Assembly (NCBI GenBank): GCA_000432655.1
Contig: HF986306.1
Span: forward strand, 1 to 13,995
Direction of reading: 5' to 3'
DNA length: 13,995 nt
Origin: Bacteroides sp. CAG:1060
GTDB taxonomy: Bacteria; Bacteroidota; Bacteroidia; Bacteroidales; UBA932
Shown here: in pieces, positions 5,433-13,097 of the stretch
Numbering within the stretch: the stretch's first letter is position 1
Layout of the letters: every line of letters starts with the position of its first letter
Made by a program: the position numbers and the translations under genes
Notes under the pieces: generated by a model
Told to the model about the DNA's origin: nothing
What the model saw: only the letters and a program-made list of their open reading frames with translations
Database searches by the model: none

Positions 5433-7226
5433 ATGATTAATATCCAAAATAAAGTCGATTGCTGCGGCTGTAATGCCTGCGGTGATATTTGTCCTAAGCA
5501 AGCAATTTCTTTCAAGACAGATATTGAAGGTTTTTGGTATCCAGAAATTGACATGAATAAATGTGTTGATTGTGGACTATGTGAAAAAGTATGCCCTATA
5601 ATAAACATAGATTCGTTAAAGAAAAACGATTTACCTAAGTCAATTTGTTATGCTGCAGAACATAAGAATATCGAAGTGGTTTTTGATAGCACCTCTGGAG
5701 GTTTGTTTTCCGCTCTGGCAGAGAAAATGTATCGAAACAAAGGGTATGTAGGGGGCGCTGTTTTTAATGAGGACTTTACTGTTAGTCATTTTATATCTAA
5801 TGATAAAGCAGACCTTATTAAATTAAGAAGTTCAAAGTATTTACAGAGTAACCTTGAAGGGTTTTATACGCAAGTTAAGCAGTTACTAGTAAGCGGAGAA
5901 CAGGTGTTAGTATGCGGCACTCCATGTCAAATGGCTGCGTTGAGAGCTTATCTTCGCAAAGATTATGAGAATCTTATTATAGTTGATTTTATTTGCCGCG
6001 GAATCAATTCCCCCAAAGTATGGCTTAAGTATATAAAGTCATTTGAAGAGCGCTACGGGTCTCCTGTTGTTTATGCCAAAGCAAAGTCGAAAGAATATGG
6101 ATGGCGCAACCTTACTCAAAAAGTTGTTTTAGCAGATGGCCGCCATTTATATGAAACGAAAGATCAATCAAATTTCACACGGGGCTATCTTAGAACCAAT
6201 GCATATTGTAGACCGTCCTGCTACGAATGTCATTTTAAGGGCTATCCAAGGATGTCTGACATTACATTAGCTGATTTCTGGGGCATAGAGAAAATTAGCA
6301 AATCAATGGAAAAAGATTTGGGCACGTCACTCGTAATGATAAATTCAAAAAAGGGTGAAATGTTCTTCGAAAGCATTAAATCAAAGATTAACTTTTTAAA
6401 AGTGGAACTTGAATTAGCTGAATCTGGTAATGGGGCATTAAATAAACCATTATCCCCTCCAAAGGTGGATCGCAATCTCTTCTTCCAGGATATTGATAAG
6501 ATGACTTTTACAGAAGTTGCAAATAAATATCTTACAAACGAGAAAAAAAGCAATAAAGAAAAGATTAAAGATATCCTACGAAAACTGATTAGTTACAAGT
6601 TCTTGATCCACTTGACCACTATAAATGTCATAAGGTTGTTTAAGTATAACAGAATAAGAGACATTATAGACGATCGTTTTTTTGTTTTTGCCGGTCGTAC
6701 TGTGGCGCGTATTGATAAGTCATCCAATATTTCTTTAGATGGACGGTTTACGATAGGTAATACAAGGGTTAAAGGATCTAAATTAGAAACACGCTTAATT
6801 ATAGAGAAAGATTCGTCCTTGAAAACACATGGTAGTGTTGGCGTTTTTTATGGATCAGATGTTGAGGTTTTCAGAGGGGCAAGTCTTGAAATTGGGAGTG
6901 GTTTTGAAACGAACATTAATTTCACACTGATTTGTGGTGATCATATAACAATAGGAAATGATGTGAAAGTGGGGAGAAATGTGACTATAAGAGATAATAA
7001 TGGAGGGCATTATATCAATACTCCTGGCTATAAGAACTCACGACCAGTAATAATAGGAAATAAAGTCTGGTTGTGCGAAGGTTGTACGATTATGCCAGGA
7101 GTGAAAATAGGAGACGGAGCAATAATAGGCGCGCATTCGTTAGTTGTTAGCAATGTACCTCCTCATTCGCTAGTTATGGGTAATCCTGCCCAGATAGTGG
7201 AAGAAGATGTTTTTTGGAAGTATTGA
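5433..7226 (+). CDS. Fusion: Fe-S/FrhB-like protein with left-handed beta-helix acyltransferase
   Basis: This 597-residue cytoplasmic protein joins two modules usually separate in polysaccharide loci. Residues 1-56 form a ferredoxin domain with two CxxCxxCxxxCP sets (C10, C13, C16, C20 and C44, C47, C50, C54), suited to two [4Fe-4S] clusters. Residues about 70-350 match the FrhB family (coenzyme F420 hydrogenase beta subunit-like): STSGG (87-91), CGTPCQ (161-166), three Cys at 259/263/266 and ITLADFWGI (277-285). A linker rich in Lys follows. From about 425 to the end is a hexapeptide-repeat acyltransferase: VKVGRNVTIRD, then NGGH with the candidate catalytic H526, then IGNKVWLCEGCTIMPGVKIG and MGNPA (582-586). 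Bacteroidota are not known to make F420, so the redox cofactor and substrate of the first part are open; the second part should acylate or acetylate a sugar. No frameshift is apparent at the joint. An AT-rich 29-base gap separates it from the ACP gene. Confidence 0.88.
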   Translation: MINIQNKVDCCGCNACGDICPKQAISFKTDIEGFWYPEIDMNKCVDCGLCEKVCPIINIDSLKKNDLPKSICYAAEHKNIEVVFDSTSGGLFSALAEKMYRNKGYVGGAVFNEDFTVSHFISNDKADLIKLRSSKYLQSNLEGFYTQVKQLLVSGEQVLVCGTPCQMAALRAYLRKDYENLIIVDFICRGINSPKVWLKYIKSFEERYGSPVVYAKAKSKEYGWRNLTQKVVLADGRHLYETKDQSNFTRGYLRTNAYCRPSCYECHFKGYPRMSDITLADFWGIEKISKSMEKDLGTSLVMINSKKGEMFFESIKSKINFLKVELELAESGNGALNKPLSPPKVDRNLFFQDIDKMTFTEVANKYLTNEKKSNKEKIKDILRKLISYKFLIHLTTINVIRLFKYNRIRDIIDDRFFVFAGRTVARIDKSSNISLDGRFTIGNTRVKGSKLETRLIIEKDSSLKTHGSVGVFYGSDVEVFRGASLEIGSGFETNINFTLICGDHITIGNDVKVGRNVTIRDNNGGHYINTPGYKNSRPVIIGNKVWLCEGCTIMPGVKIGDGAIIGAHSLVVSNVPPHSLVMGNPAQIVEEDVFWKY

Positions 7227-7255
7227 TATTATTTTAATTATAAATATTTAAAATT

Positions 7256-7483
7256 ATGGAATTGAACGATTTTATTAAGAATTTCGCTGAGTGTTTTGAT
7301 GATACCGATGCCTCTGAAATTACTGCATCGACAGAGTTTCATGAGTTAGACGAGTGGTCTTCTCTTACAGGAATGAGTGTCATTGCAATGGCAAAGACCA
7401 TATACGGCAAGACCATCACAGGTAAAGAAATCCGTGCTTGCGAGACAGTCGAAGCACTGTTTAATCTTATATCATCCAAATAA
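7256..7483 (+). CDS. Acyl carrier protein, locus-specific
   Basis: This 75-residue acidic protein fits the ACP fold and length. The phosphopantetheine site is S36 in LDEWSSLTGM, where the canonical DSL is replaced by SSL; in some dedicated ACPs of secondary pathways the Asp also varies, so attachment is still expected but is inference. The C-terminal part (YGKTITGKEIRACETVEALFNLI) matches helix 3-4 sequence of ACPs. Loading would need a phosphopantetheinyl transferase from elsewhere in the genome. Its TAA shares one base with the ATG of the reductase gene (TAATG). Position between an acyltransferase and a FabG/FabH pair suggests it holds an acyl group destined for the polysaccharide instead of serving bulk fatty acid synthesis. 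Confidence 0.88.
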   Translation: MELNDFIKNFAECFDDTDASEITASTEFHELDEWSSLTGMSVIAMAKTIYGKTITGKEIRACETVEALFNLISSK

Positions 7484-8229
7484 TGAAGCGTTTTAATCCG
7501 TTTTCACTCGAAGGTAAAACAATATTAGTTACAGGAGCCTCTTCCGGAATAGGAAGAGGCATAGCCATCACTTGTTCCAAAATGGGAGCAAGGGTTATCA
7601 TCAATGGACGTAATGTAAATAAACTCAATGAGACAAGTTCGTTGATGGAGGCTGAAAGTTTCATCATAATGTCGGCAGACTTGACTGATGGCTCAGCGTT
7701 AACTACACTTGTTAGTGAATTGCCAAAACTTGATGGTGTGGTACATTGTGCCGGCTTGGGTCAGCGCATTCCCTGCAAGGATGTAGTAAGTGGAAATGTT
7801 GATGACGTGATGAATGTCAATTTCAAGGCACCGGTAATGTTGCAGGCAGAGATTTTACGCCAAAAGAAATTAAATAAGGCATCCTCAATTGTCTTTATTG
7901 CGTCAATAGCATCATGGTCTCCGAGTTTGGGCAACTCCATTTATAGTGCATCGAAAGGTGCTATCGTATCCTATGCAAATTGCTTGGCAGTAGAATTAGC
8001 ACCAAGGAAGATTCGCGTTAATTGCATTAGTCCTGCAATGGTATGGACCGACCTTGTCCTTGCGGATGGAACGGACATAGAACAGTTAAAAGAAGACGAA
8101 CAGACCTATCCCTTGAAACGTTATGGCCAGCCAGAGGACATTGCTAATCTGGCAGTCTATATGCTCTCTGATGCATCCACATGGATGACAGGAAGCAATG
8201 TGAACATAACTGGGGGGGGCATTTTGTAG
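7483..8229 (+). CDS. FabG-like SDR, probable 3-oxoacyl-ACP reductase
   Basis: This 248-residue classical SDR has the cofactor motif TGASSGIG (17-24), NGR at 41-43 in a position fitting NADPH preference, HCAG (88-91) in place of the usual NNAG, N111/N113, catalytic S141, and Y154xxxK158 in YSASK. Length and the VNITGG end fit the FabG type. With an ACP upstream and a FabH-like ketosynthase downstream, reduction of a 3-oxoacyl-ACP to the 3-hydroxy form is the simplest role; a sugar ketoreductase is the alternative. It overlaps the ACP gene by one base and is 4 bases before the ketosynthase. A G8 run at 8212-8219 encodes the final GGG: with seven G the frame would continue without a stop into the ketosynthase. 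Confidence 0.88.
   Translation: MKRFNPFSLEGKTILVTGASSGIGRGIAITCSKMGARVIINGRNVNKLNETSSLMEAESFIIMSADLTDGSALTTLVSELPKLDGVVHCAGLGQRIPCKDVVSGNVDDVMNVNFKAPVMLQAEILRQKKLNKASSIVFIASIASWSPSLGNSIYSASKGAIVSYANCLAVELAPRKIRVNCISPAMVWTDLVLADGTDIEQLKEDEQTYPLKRYGQPEDIANLAVYMLSDASTWMTGSNVNITGGGIL
8212..8219. repeat. G8 homopolymer near the end of the SDR gene
   Basis: Eight G lie four codons before the SDR stop, in a gene otherwise of moderate GC. As written the SDR ends TGGGIL. Removing one G gives TGGAFCSK and then the ketosynthase ATG codons in frame with no stop. Adding one G gives a short altered tail ending at the TGA that overlaps those ATG codons. Such tracts can slip during replication, so this is a candidate variable site; a sequencing error is also possible. 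Confidence 0.7.
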
Positions 8230-8233
8230 TAAG

Positions 8234-9244
8234 ATGATGAAAGCATATATCAAAGCAATATCATACTATCTACCTGAAAAGGTAGTGACCAATGAGGAAC
8301 TGGTGAAGGATTTCCCAGAGTGGAGCGTCGAGAAAGTCGCCCAGAAAGTGGGTGTTGACTCACGCCATTTGGCTTCAGAGAATGAAACAGCTGGTGACTT
8401 GGCGGAGAAGGCTGCACGTAAGTTGTTTGATGAGTACAAGGTTAATCCTAAATCAATCGATTTCTTGATGCTGTGTACCCAGAGTCCAGACTATTTTTTG
8501 CCTTCAACTGCTTGTATTCTACAGGATAGATTAGGTATACCAACCACAGCCGGAGCCTTTGATTATAATCTCGGCTGTTCTGGTTGCGTCTATGGTTTAG
8601 CAATGGCTAAAGGATTAATATCGGCAGGTATAGCCAAGAATGTGTTACTTCTGACGGCAGAAACCTATAATAAATACTTGCACCCTACAGACAAGAGTAA
8701 TCGCTCTATCTTTGGTGATGGGGCTGCTGCTTGTTTGATTTCTACAGATGGCTTTGCTGAGATTGGTGAGTTCTCTCTGGGTACAGATGGTAGTGGGGCA
8801 AATAATTTAATTGTTAAAACGGGTGCTGCACGCCAAAAAGAACGCACAGGTATGTTTGTGGAAGATGATGAAGGCCATGTATGGTACGATGATTATCTCT
8901 ACATGAATGGAGGCAACATATTTAACTTCACGTTGGAAGCCGTACCCATCATGATGAAAGAAATTCTAGAGAAGAATAGGCTTGGCCAAGACCAAATAGA
9001 CTATTACGTTTTCCACCAAGCAAATAAATTCATGCTTAATACTATTCGTAAAGTATGCGTGCTACCCAAAGATAAGTTTTATGTAAACCTTGCGACAACA
9101 GGGAATACTGTATCATCAACTGTGCTAATTGGATTAAGGGATTGCATTGATAACCAAATTATTAAAGTAGGTGATATCGTTATGATTTCCGGTTTTGGTG
9201 TTGGTTTGAGTTGGGGTGGAACTGTTCTGAAGTTTAATAGTTAA
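8234..9244 (+). CDS. FabH-like beta-ketoacyl-ACP synthase III
   Basis: This 336-residue thiolase-fold enzyme has the full KAS III triad: C115 in NLGCSGCVYG, H261 in VFHQAN and N291 in TTGNTVSS. GDGAAACLIS (161-170) and the C-terminal SGFGVGLSWGG (319-329) are also typical. FabH-type enzymes condense an acyl-CoA with malonyl-ACP; here the partner is likely the ACP at 7256-7483, giving a 3-oxoacyl-ACP for the neighbouring reductase. Some KAS III relatives (CerJ type) instead transfer an acyl group to a sugar hydroxyl, which is a real alternative in this locus. Two adjacent ATG codons (8234, 8237) could each start it. It lies 4 bases after the SDR stop and its reading frame is open upstream to the G8 tract. 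It is likely an accessory copy; the housekeeping fabH would be elsewhere. Confidence 0.9.
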   Translation: MMKAYIKAISYYLPEKVVTNEELVKDFPEWSVEKVAQKVGVDSRHLASENETAGDLAEKAARKLFDEYKVNPKSIDFLMLCTQSPDYFLPSTACILQDRLGIPTTAGAFDYNLGCSGCVYGLAMAKGLISAGIAKNVLLLTAETYNKYLHPTDKSNRSIFGDGAAACLISTDGFAEIGEFSLGTDGSGANNLIVKTGAARQKERTGMFVEDDEGHVWYDDYLYMNGGNIFNFTLEAVPIMMKEILEKNRLGQDQIDYYVFHQANKFMLNTIRKVCVLPKDKFYVNLATTGNTVSSTVLIGLRDCIDNQIIKVGDIVMISGFGVGLSWGGTVLKFNS

Positions 9245-9245
9245 A

Positions 9246-10436
9246 ATGGATATATTACAAATAGGCGGAACCGGCGTTCTTTCTTCTGCTGTTACTTTTG
9301 AAGCGCTTAAACATGGGATTGGGGTTACCATGATAAATCGTGGTAATAGAGCAAATAGAATTCCTGCTAATGTTGAATTGATAAAAGCGGATAAAAATAA
9401 TCGAACATTAATAGAAGAAAAGTTAAAAGGGAGGACTTTTGACGCTGTTATAGATTATCTTAGTGTTACGGACGAAGACATTACGCTTAGTTATAAGCTT
9501 TATTCAAATTACACTAAACAATACTTCTTCATATCTTCATGCGCTGTATATGACACTCGTGTCGGTGGTATTTGTGATGAGGATTCCCCAAAGGTGCTCC
9601 CAATTTGGAAGTATAGTGTTGACAAATGGAAAAGCGAGCTGCTTTTACAAGAATTATCTAATGGGGGACAATGCCACTATACGGTAATACGACCGTGTGT
9701 TACATATGACGATACTCGTATACCGTATGGTATAGCTCCTATATATGGATATCACTGGACCTTGTGTGCCAGAATTCTAGCCGGAAAACCCATAATTAGA
9801 TGGAATGGAGGTGTTAATCGCTGTAATATGACACGTGTAGAGGACTTTGCTGTTGGAGTGGTGGGTTTGATTGGCAACCCTAAAGCTTACGATGAAGCTT
9901 TTAATGTATGTGGTGAAGAGTGCCCGTCATTTAACGAAGTTCTTGATGCGATTTCAGAGTGCATAGGTAAACAGCCGGTAGTCTTTGATATAAGTAGTGA
10001 AAACTATGCTTCTGAACTACCATCCCGGAAAGGTGAAATTTTAGGAGGACGTTCATTAGATTCTATCAACAGTAATAAAAAAATAAAATCATTAGTCCCT
10101 TCTTTTGGTCAGACAATATATCTTAAGGAGGGCGTTAAAATGACAATTGATGCCTATAAAAACAACAATTATCAAAAAGGTATTGATTGGGTATATGATG
10201 CTGATTCGGATCGAATTATAAAGAAATATAGTAAGAAAAATGGGATTAATTATCTCCAATACAATCTTCACTTTATAGACTATTTAGGTTGCGCAACAAG
10301 TAAAGAAAAAAAAGAATACTTCCTGACCCGTTATAAAAATATTTTCCCCTTAAACATTTATTTGAGCATCAAATATGTTTTGTGGCGTATAAGTCATATA
10401 CCCTCAAAATTGTTGAGGACAATCAAGAGAAAATAA
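9246..10436 (+). CDS. Atypical extended SDR, NAD-dependent epimerase/dehydratase-like
   Basis: This 396-residue protein starts with a Rossmann motif IGGTGVLS (6-13) and has NRG (31-33), as in CSP41-like SDRs, SSCAVY (97-102) and YSVDK giving Y123xxxK127. Residues 1 to about 310 are the SDR part, including the substrate-side block RVEDFAVGVVGLIGNPKAYD (197-216). The last 80 or so residues are a Lys/Tyr-rich extension beyond the usual family length, ending in a basic stretch (LLRTIKRK) that may contact membrane or partners. The substrate is unknown: a nucleotide sugar is likely from context, but a role in the acyl pathway cannot be excluded. It starts one base after the ketosynthase stop and shares one base with the flippase ATG (TAATG). 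GC content is lower than in the preceding genes. An A8 run at 10306-10313 lies inside the extension. Confidence 0.8.
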   Translation: MDILQIGGTGVLSSAVTFEALKHGIGVTMINRGNRANRIPANVELIKADKNNRTLIEEKLKGRTFDAVIDYLSVTDEDITLSYKLYSNYTKQYFFISSCAVYDTRVGGICDEDSPKVLPIWKYSVDKWKSELLLQELSNGGQCHYTVIRPCVTYDDTRIPYGIAPIYGYHWTLCARILAGKPIIRWNGGVNRCNMTRVEDFAVGVVGLIGNPKAYDEAFNVCGEECPSFNEVLDAISECIGKQPVVFDISSENYASELPSRKGEILGGRSLDSINSNKKIKSLVPSFGQTIYLKEGVKMTIDAYKNNNYQKGIDWVYDADSDRIIKKYSKKNGINYLQYNLHFIDYLGCATSKEKKEYFLTRYKNIFPLNIYLSIKYVLWRISHIPSKLLRTIKRK

Positions 10437-11965
10437 TGCTTGAAAATTCTAATAACAAGGTAATTGCCAAGAATACTATCATTCTATATATGAGAATGAT
10501 GGTTATTATGTTAGTATCTCTATATACTAGCAGAGTTATCCTAAAAGTTCTTGGTGTTGACGATTTTGGCCTCTACCAAGCTGTGTGCGGTATAGTCGGT
10601 TTCATTGTTTTTATAAATAACGCTCTGAGTACTGGTACATCAAGGTTTTTGACATATGCCCTAGGTGAAAAAGATTACCCAAAATTAAACAATACTTTTT
10701 CTACGGCTCTAGCATGTCATATTATATTAGGTTTTATTATAGTATTAATAGCGGAGACTGGTGGTATTTGGATGGTTTATCACAAACTAGTAATCCCCCC
10801 TGAAAGACTCGAAGCTGCATTGTTTGCATACCATTTCTCCATTGCAACAACTGTTTTTTCAATAATACTAATTCCGTATAATGCAATTATCATAGCAAGA
10901 GAAAAGATGTCTTTCTTTGCTTATGTTAGCATTGCTGAGGTTTTTCTAAAATTACTAATTGTATTTGTTCTGAATGTTGGAGATATCGACAAACTGAAAC
11001 TATACTCCATTCTCTTATTCATTGTACAATTATGCATTTTTATCATATATTGGGTATATTGTAGACATTACTTCCCAGAGGCGAAGTCTCCTATAAGAAT
11101 TGTAAAGAACGTTTTTAATCAAATTATTGGATTTTCAGTATGGAGCCTTTTCGCCGGATGCTCAATAGCTCTCAACAATCAAGGTATTATTGTATTATTA
11201 AATATGTTTTTTAGTTCACCTGTTGTTGTTGCTCGAACTATTTCTTTGCAAGTTAACTCTGCCATTAGTCAGTTCGTTAATAATTTCAGGACAGCTGTAA
11301 ATCCGCAAATTGTTAAAAGACTGGCATCAGGTGAGCGCTCATCTTCACAGTCTTTACTTCTGGCTTCAACAAAGTATTCATATTTTCTCACATTTATAAT
11401 TGTTCTTCCTCTGTATTTTCTTACACCTCAGGTTCTTCATTTGTGGTTAGGCGAAGTTCCAGAATATACAACAATTTTTACGAGGTTAATATTAATTCAG
11501 AGCTTGTTCCAGGTTTTCGATACTTGTTTTTATACTGCTTTATATGCTGAGGGTCGGCTGAGAGAAAATGCATTAATATCACCAACTTTAGGCTTTCTTA
11601 TGTTCCCATTGGTATATGTGTTGTTTAAATTAGGATATCCTGCTGTCGCATTATCATGGGTATTTCTTCTGTATTATGCTTTCCTCGGATTGGTTGTAAA
11701 GCCATTTTTAATCATCAAAATTTCTCAATATACGTGGAACGGAGTTTTGCAAGTCTTTGGTTCATGTTTGTTGATAACACTATTATCCATTCCTTTGCCT
11801 ATTCTGGTTAATATCTTTCTTCCTCATACGAGTCGCTATTTTTCAGTTTGTCTATTGTCAGCTTCCTTCCTGTCACCATTAATTTCTGTATGGTTTTTAG
11901 GATTAGATAATAATACGAGACATAATCTTATATTGTTTATAAAGAACAAAGTGCATATAAAATGA
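10436..11965 (+). CDS. Wzx-like polysaccharide flippase (MATE/MVF superfamily)
   Basis: The 509-residue product is an integral inner-membrane protein with roughly 12 hydrophobic segments over its whole length, the layout of lipid-linked repeat-unit flippases. The N-terminus (NTIILYMRMMVIMLVSLYTSR, first segment) followed by VLGVDDFGLYQAVCGIVGF is characteristic of this family in Bacteroidota capsule loci. The ATG at 10436 is chosen because it overlaps the previous stop (TAATG) and sits just before the first membrane segment; an upstream in-frame TTG at 10382 would add 18 polar residues inside the previous gene. Its TGA overlaps the next gene in ATGA. Its likely cargo is the undecaprenyl-linked repeat unit, presumably containing L-FucNAc and any acyl or pyruvyl groups. 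The exact substrate cannot be read from sequence. Confidence 0.9.
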   Translation: MLENSNNKVIAKNTIILYMRMMVIMLVSLYTSRVILKVLGVDDFGLYQAVCGIVGFIVFINNALSTGTSRFLTYALGEKDYPKLNNTFSTALACHIILGFIIVLIAETGGIWMVYHKLVIPPERLEAALFAYHFSIATTVFSIILIPYNAIIIAREKMSFFAYVSIAEVFLKLLIVFVLNVGDIDKLKLYSILLFIVQLCIFIIYWVYCRHYFPEAKSPIRIVKNVFNQIIGFSVWSLFAGCSIALNNQGIIVLLNMFFSSPVVVARTISLQVNSAISQFVNNFRTAVNPQIVKRLASGERSSSQSLLLASTKYSYFLTFIIVLPLYFLTPQVLHLWLGEVPEYTTIFTRLILIQSLFQVFDTCFYTALYAEGRLRENALISPTLGFLMFPLVYVLFKLGYPAVALSWVFLLYYAFLGLVVKPFLIIKISQYTWNGVLQVFGSCLLITLLSIPLPILVNIFLPHTSRYFSVCLLSASFLSPLISVWFLGLDNNTRHNLILFIKNKVHIK

Positions 11966-13095
11966 AAATAGCTATATTGACACAACCATTGTGGTTTAAT
12001 TATGGTGGTATTTTACAAAACTATGCCCTTCAACAAACCTTAAAAGAAATGGGGCACGTTGTTTATACAATAGATATCCAACCAAGTTTAAGGTATAGAA
12101 TAACACCCAAACATTTGATAAGCTATTTTATAAGGCTATTCAAAAGGTATATCCTTAAGGATAAGACTGTGAAGGCATCATGGAACCCTAGGTTTACCAA
12201 TAAAACAATTTCTTATATATCCCAAAACACATTGAGATTTGTCTCAAATAATATAGATACTACTGAGAAGATAGATCCGAGTGACCTTACTATCATTGCA
12301 AAGAAGTATTGTTTTGATGCCTATGTCGTTGGAAGTGATCAGGTATGGATCCCATCATATTATCCTAACGCGTTTATCCCATTTGATAAACGTGTAGGTA
12401 TTAAAAGAGTATTTTATGCAGCATCAGCCGGTAATAAATCTTGGCTAGATGACGAGAGAATAAGAAACATGGCACTCCATTACATTAGTTTATTTAATGG
12501 AATTTCAGTTAGGGAGAAAGAGCTTATGTGTAAGTTTCAGAAATATTCTGATTTACCAATTTCACATGTATTAGACCCCACCATGCTATTAGATAAGGAT
12601 GCATATATGAAATTCGTGGGAACGAATAATAAGTCGGGGAGTTTTATTTATACTTACATTTTGGACAAGGCTCCATTTAAGACGGAAGTAATTAATTCAA
12701 TCGCAGATTCATTAAAAGCTCCCGTGATTACTGGTACGCCTGCTGTTTTTTATGAGGATATAGATAAGAATAATAAACATGATGCGGTTTATGAACCAAT
12801 TGAAAACTGGTTAAGTAATTATTATTATTCTGATTATATAGTAACAGATTCTTTTCATGGGACAGCTTTTGCTCTTTTATTCAATAAGCAGTTTGTAGTT
12901 ATCGCAAATAAGGAGAGAGGGATGGATCGATTTACTTCACTCTTGAATTTATTCAATTTGTCACACCGTATTATTACATCCATAGAACAATTAGAAAATG
13001 TCGTTGCTCAGCCAATAGAGTATGCATCAATAAATACGAAGTTACAGGAACTCAGAGAATACTCTATTCGCTTTATTAGAGAATCATTAGCATAA
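11962..13095 (+). CDS. Polysaccharide pyruvyltransferase-family protein
   Basis: This 377-residue protein fits the polysaccharide pyruvyl transferase family. It has FNYGGILQNYALQ (12-24) at the N-terminus, YVVGSDQVW (121-129) mid-protein and TDSFHGTAFALLF (295-307) near the C-terminus, the three hallmark blocks. Family members transfer pyruvate from phosphoenolpyruvate to a sugar as a ketal; many homologues in such loci are assigned only by similarity. FrhB-like Fe-S proteins are often neighbours of this family in polysaccharide clusters, and here one is at 5433-7226. No signal peptide or membrane segment is present, so it should act in the cytoplasm on the nucleotide sugar or lipid-linked unit. 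It overlaps the flippase gene by four bases and is followed after two bases by the glycosyltransferase. Confidence 0.9.
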   Translation: MKIAILTQPLWFNYGGILQNYALQQTLKEMGHVVYTIDIQPSLRYRITPKHLISYFIRLFKRYILKDKTVKASWNPRFTNKTISYISQNTLRFVSNNIDTTEKIDPSDLTIIAKKYCFDAYVVGSDQVWIPSYYPNAFIPFDKRVGIKRVFYAASAGNKSWLDDERIRNMALHYISLFNGISVREKELMCKFQKYSDLPISHVLDPTMLLDKDAYMKFVGTNNKSGSFIYTYILDKAPFKTEVINSIADSLKAPVITGTPAVFYEDIDKNNKHDAVYEPIENWLSNYYYSDYIVTDSFHGTAFALLFNKQFVVIANKERGMDRFTSLLNLFNLSHRIITSIEQLENVVAQPIEYASINTKLQELREYSIRFIRESLA

Positions 13096-13097
13096 GG

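Noticed and set aside
10382..10435. Upstream TTG start for the flippase
   Set aside because: It would put 18 polar residues inside the SDR gene; the TAATG overlap at 10434-10438 is a typical coupled start.
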